Shown here one piece after another: positions 5,869-7,627 of a DNA stretch of 7,627 bases (position 1 is the first letter of the stretch; every line of letters begins with the position of its first letter). The stretch lies in NCBI GenBank assembly GCA_030824255.1, contig JAVBYB010000442.1, positions 1 through 7,627 of the forward strand, written 5' to 3'. The DNA is from a bacterium (lineage in GTDB: Bacteria; Pseudomonadota; Alphaproteobacteria; Caulobacterales; Hyphomonadaceae). Made by a program: the position numbers and the translations under genes. A model generated the notes under the pieces. It saw only the letters and a list, made by a program, of their open reading frames with translations, searched no databases and was not told where the DNA came from.

Positions 5869-7627
5869 AGGGTGGCGCCCGTCGCTTTCGCGACCGCCTT
5901 CACGATGGCCTGGGAGACCGCGTCGATCTCCTCGTCCTTCATGGCCTGTCCGCGCGGCTGAAGCGTGACCTCGACCGCGACCGACTTCTTGCCATCGCCG
6001 ATACCCGCGCCGCGATAGACGTCGAAGATGCGGGCGGCGGTGATCAGCTTGGGGTCAGCCTTGAGGGCCGTGCGGGTGATGTCGCCGGCGGCAACCTTCT
6101 CGTCCACCACGAAAGCGAAGTCGCGACGGATCGGCGTCTGGTCGGCCTTGTCCAGGACTGCGCGCGTCTTTGTGGGCTTCGCCTTGGTCTGCGGCAGGGC
6201 GTCGAGCGCAAGTTCGATCGCGATGACGGGGCCGTCGACGCGCAGCGCCTTCAGGAAGGCGGGGTGGAGCTCGCCGAAAGTAGCGATCACCTGCTTGGGA
6301 CCCAGGCGAAGCGTGCCGGAGCGGCCGGGGTGCCAGTAGGGGGCATCGACGGGGCCGATCTGGAATTTTTCAGGTGACTGATCCAGCGACTGGAGCAGGG
6401 CGAAGAGATCGGCCTTGGCGGAGAAGGCGGTGTAGGGGGCAGGCGCGCCCTGCCAGTCGCGGGCCTTGGCGGCTTTCACCACGGCAGCGACGTGCATGCG
6501 CTGGTCGGTTGGCTTGTCGCCCGGATAGACGGGGCCAGCTTCGAACAGGCGGACGTCGTCGGCGCCATGGTCGGCATTGCGCTGGGCGCCCTGGGCAAGG
6601 TTCGCGAGCATGGACGGGCGCATGTAGTCGAGATCGGACGCGATGGGATTGTCGATGGTCAGCGCGTCCTGAAGATTGTTGGCGCCGCCGATCATCAGAG
6701 CGGCCTCTTCATGGTGCATGAAGGACCAGGTGACCGTCTCGAGGAAGCCGCGCGCGGCGAGGACTCGGCGAGCGGTGCGGACGCGGTTCTGCATCGGCGT
6801 GACGACAACGCCGAGCGTTGCGGGCGCCGGGAGTTTTTCGTCGGGCAGCTTGTCGTAGCCTTCGATGCGGATGAGTTCCTCGACGATGTCGGCGGAGCCT
6901 TCCACGTCTGGGCGCCAGGAAGGGACTTTGACGGCCCAGATGGTGTCGTTGTCGTGCTGCGCCTTGGGCGGAACGACAGGCTCGAAGCCAAGCGCGCGCA
7001 GGATCTGCTCCATGCGCTTGGCCGGCATGTCGAGGCCGGTGAGACGCTTCATGTCGCGGGGGCGGAAGGCGACGGGAGCCGGACCGTCCGGCGCCTTGCC
7101 GGCGACGATGACTTCGGAAGCTTCGCCGCCGCAGGTTTCGAGGATCAGTTTGGTGGCGAGTTCGATGCCGTCGACGCAGGAGTGCGGATCGATGCCGCGT
7201 TCATTGCGGAAGCGGGCGTCGGAAATGATGCCGGTTGCGCGGCCCGTGCGGGCCGTGCGGTTGGCGTCGAAATAGGCGCTCTCGATAAAGACATCGACCG
7301 TTTCGATCGAGCAGCCGGTCGTCTCGCCGCCCATCACGCCGCCGAGACCGATGGCGCCGGTGTCGTCGGCGATGACGCACATCTCGGTGAGGTTGGAATA
7401 GATCTTGCCGTCGAGCGCCGCGAACGAGTCGTCCGCCGTGCCGAGGCGGGCGACGATGTTCCCGTTCAGCTTTGCGGCGTCATAGACGTGCAGCGGACGG
7501 CAGCGGTCGATCGAGATGTAGTTGGTGACGTCCACCAGCATGCTCTTCGGATTGATGCCGATCGCCTTGAGGCGTTTCTGCATCCACTCCGGCGACGGCT
7601 TGTTCTGGACGCCGCGAATGAGACGGC
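5859..7627 (-). CDS. pheT: Phenylalanyl-tRNA synthetase beta subunit, N-terminus cut by window edge
   Basis: This is the beta chain of the alpha2-beta2 enzyme that charges tRNA-Phe in the cytoplasm; it carries the editing and tRNA-binding domains, while catalysis is in PheS. 588 residues are visible of about 800 usual. The frame is open through the right edge: 14 codons before the ATG at 7581-7583 read RLIRGVQNKPSPEW, a typical PheT segment, so that ATG is internal. In order come the B3/B4 editing region with RPLHVYDAAKL, GGVMGG and RFRNERGID, then the B5 domain (RPRDMKRLTG to SWRPDVEGSADIVEELIRIEGYD). The catalytic-like fold follows, with NPIASDLDYMRPSML and DVRLFEAGPVY. The last 95 residues (about 5862-6146) form the FDX-ACB anticodon-binding domain, containing PIRRDFAFVVDE. 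pheS is expected just outside the right edge. The gene runs toward ku, 133 bp away. Confidence 0.97.
   Translation of the reverse strand, partial: RLIRGVQNKPSPEWMQKRLKAIGINPKSMLVDVTNYISIDRCRPLHVYDAAKLNGNIVARLGTADDSFAALDGKIYSNLTEMCVIADDTGAIGLGGVMGGETTGCSIETVDVFIESAYFDANRTARTGRATGIISDARFRNERGIDPHSCVDGIELATKLILETCGGEASEVIVAGKAPDGPAPVAFRPRDMKRLTGLDMPAKRMEQILRALGFEPVVPPKAQHDNDTIWAVKVPSWRPDVEGSADIVEELIRIEGYDKLPDEKLPAPATLGVVVTPMQNRVRTARRVLAARGFLETVTWSFMHHEEAALMIGGANNLQDALTIDNPIASDLDYMRPSMLANLAQGAQRNADHGADDVRLFEAGPVYPGDKPTDQRMHVAAVVKAAKARDWQGAPAPYTAFSAKADLFALLQSLDQSPEKFQIGPVDAPYWHPGRSGTLRLGPKQVIATFGELHPAFLKALRVDGPVIAIELALDALPQTKAKPTKTRAVLDKADQTPIRRDFAFVVDEKVAAGDITRTALKADPKLITAARIFDVYRGAGIGDGKKSVAVEVTLQPRGQAMKDEEIDAVSQAIVKAVAKATGATLRG
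6762..6766. other. Only GANTC (CcrM-type methylation) site in the window
   Basis: GACTC inside pheT is the sole GANTC found on reading the full window; the pattern is its own reverse complement, so both strands are covered. GANTC is the target of CcrM, the cell-cycle DNA methyltransferase of most alphaproteobacteria. Confidence 0.7.

Noticed and set aside
4694..5968. 424-codon open frame on the plus strand across ligD, ku and pheT ends
   Set aside because: It spans three genes on the other strand and the promoter gap; low-complexity G/L/V/D-rich product without domains. It is a GC-bias shadow.
7232..7262. Inverted and direct repeats (GGCCCG-TG-CGGGCC) in pheT
   Set aside because: They fall in the codons of the conserved RTARTGRATG segment and are explained by repeated Arg, Thr, Ala and Gly codons in GC-rich DNA.
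7581..7583. ATG as the start of pheT
   Set aside because: The codons upstream encode a typical conserved PheT stretch (RLIRGVQNKPSPEW), and the N-terminal tRNA-binding domain would otherwise be missing.

Overview
This window looks like chromosomal DNA of a GC-rich alphaproteobacterium, most likely in the Caulobacterales/Hyphomonadaceae neighbourhood. Three things point there: a CckA-type hybrid histidine kinase, a match to the alphaproteobacterial general-stress (EcfG) promoter in front of ku, and near-absence of GANTC, the site methylated by the cell-cycle methyltransferase CcrM. The genus is not resolved. Four protein genes fill almost the whole window, two of them cut by its edges. I found no tRNA, rRNA, CRISPR array, insertion sequence or phage gene.

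Layout: positions 1-2204 (+) carry the 3' part of cckA, which codes for the cell-cycle kinase with two PAS domains, a DHp/CA kinase core and a C-terminal receiver. It converges on ligD (2237-4825, -) with only 32 bp between the stops. ligD is preceded directly by ku (4826-5725, -); the ku stop and the ligD start abut as TAGATG. A 133-bp gap (5726-5858) holds the ku control region. Beyond it lies pheT (5859-7627, -), the phenylalanyl-tRNA synthetase beta subunit, running off the right edge.

How the genes work together: Ku and LigD form the two-component bacterial non-homologous end-joining (NHEJ) system. Ku binds double-strand ends and recruits LigD, which trims 3' ends (phosphoesterase), fills gaps (primase/polymerase) and seals (ATP-dependent ligase). 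All the key catalytic residues I checked in LigD are present, so the pathway looks functional. pheT is a housekeeping translation gene on the same strand upstream. cckA belongs to the CckA-ChpT-CtrA phosphorelay and has no evident mechanistic link to NHEJ.

The most interesting observation is a GGAAC-N17-CGTT motif 39 bp upstream of the ku start. It suggests that NHEJ here is switched on by the general stress response. A 15-bp tandem duplication at the end of ligD, which duplicates its last four codons and stop, and the GANTC depletion are secondary points. I see no previously undescribed multi-gene system; the content is otherwise ordinary core and repair genes.
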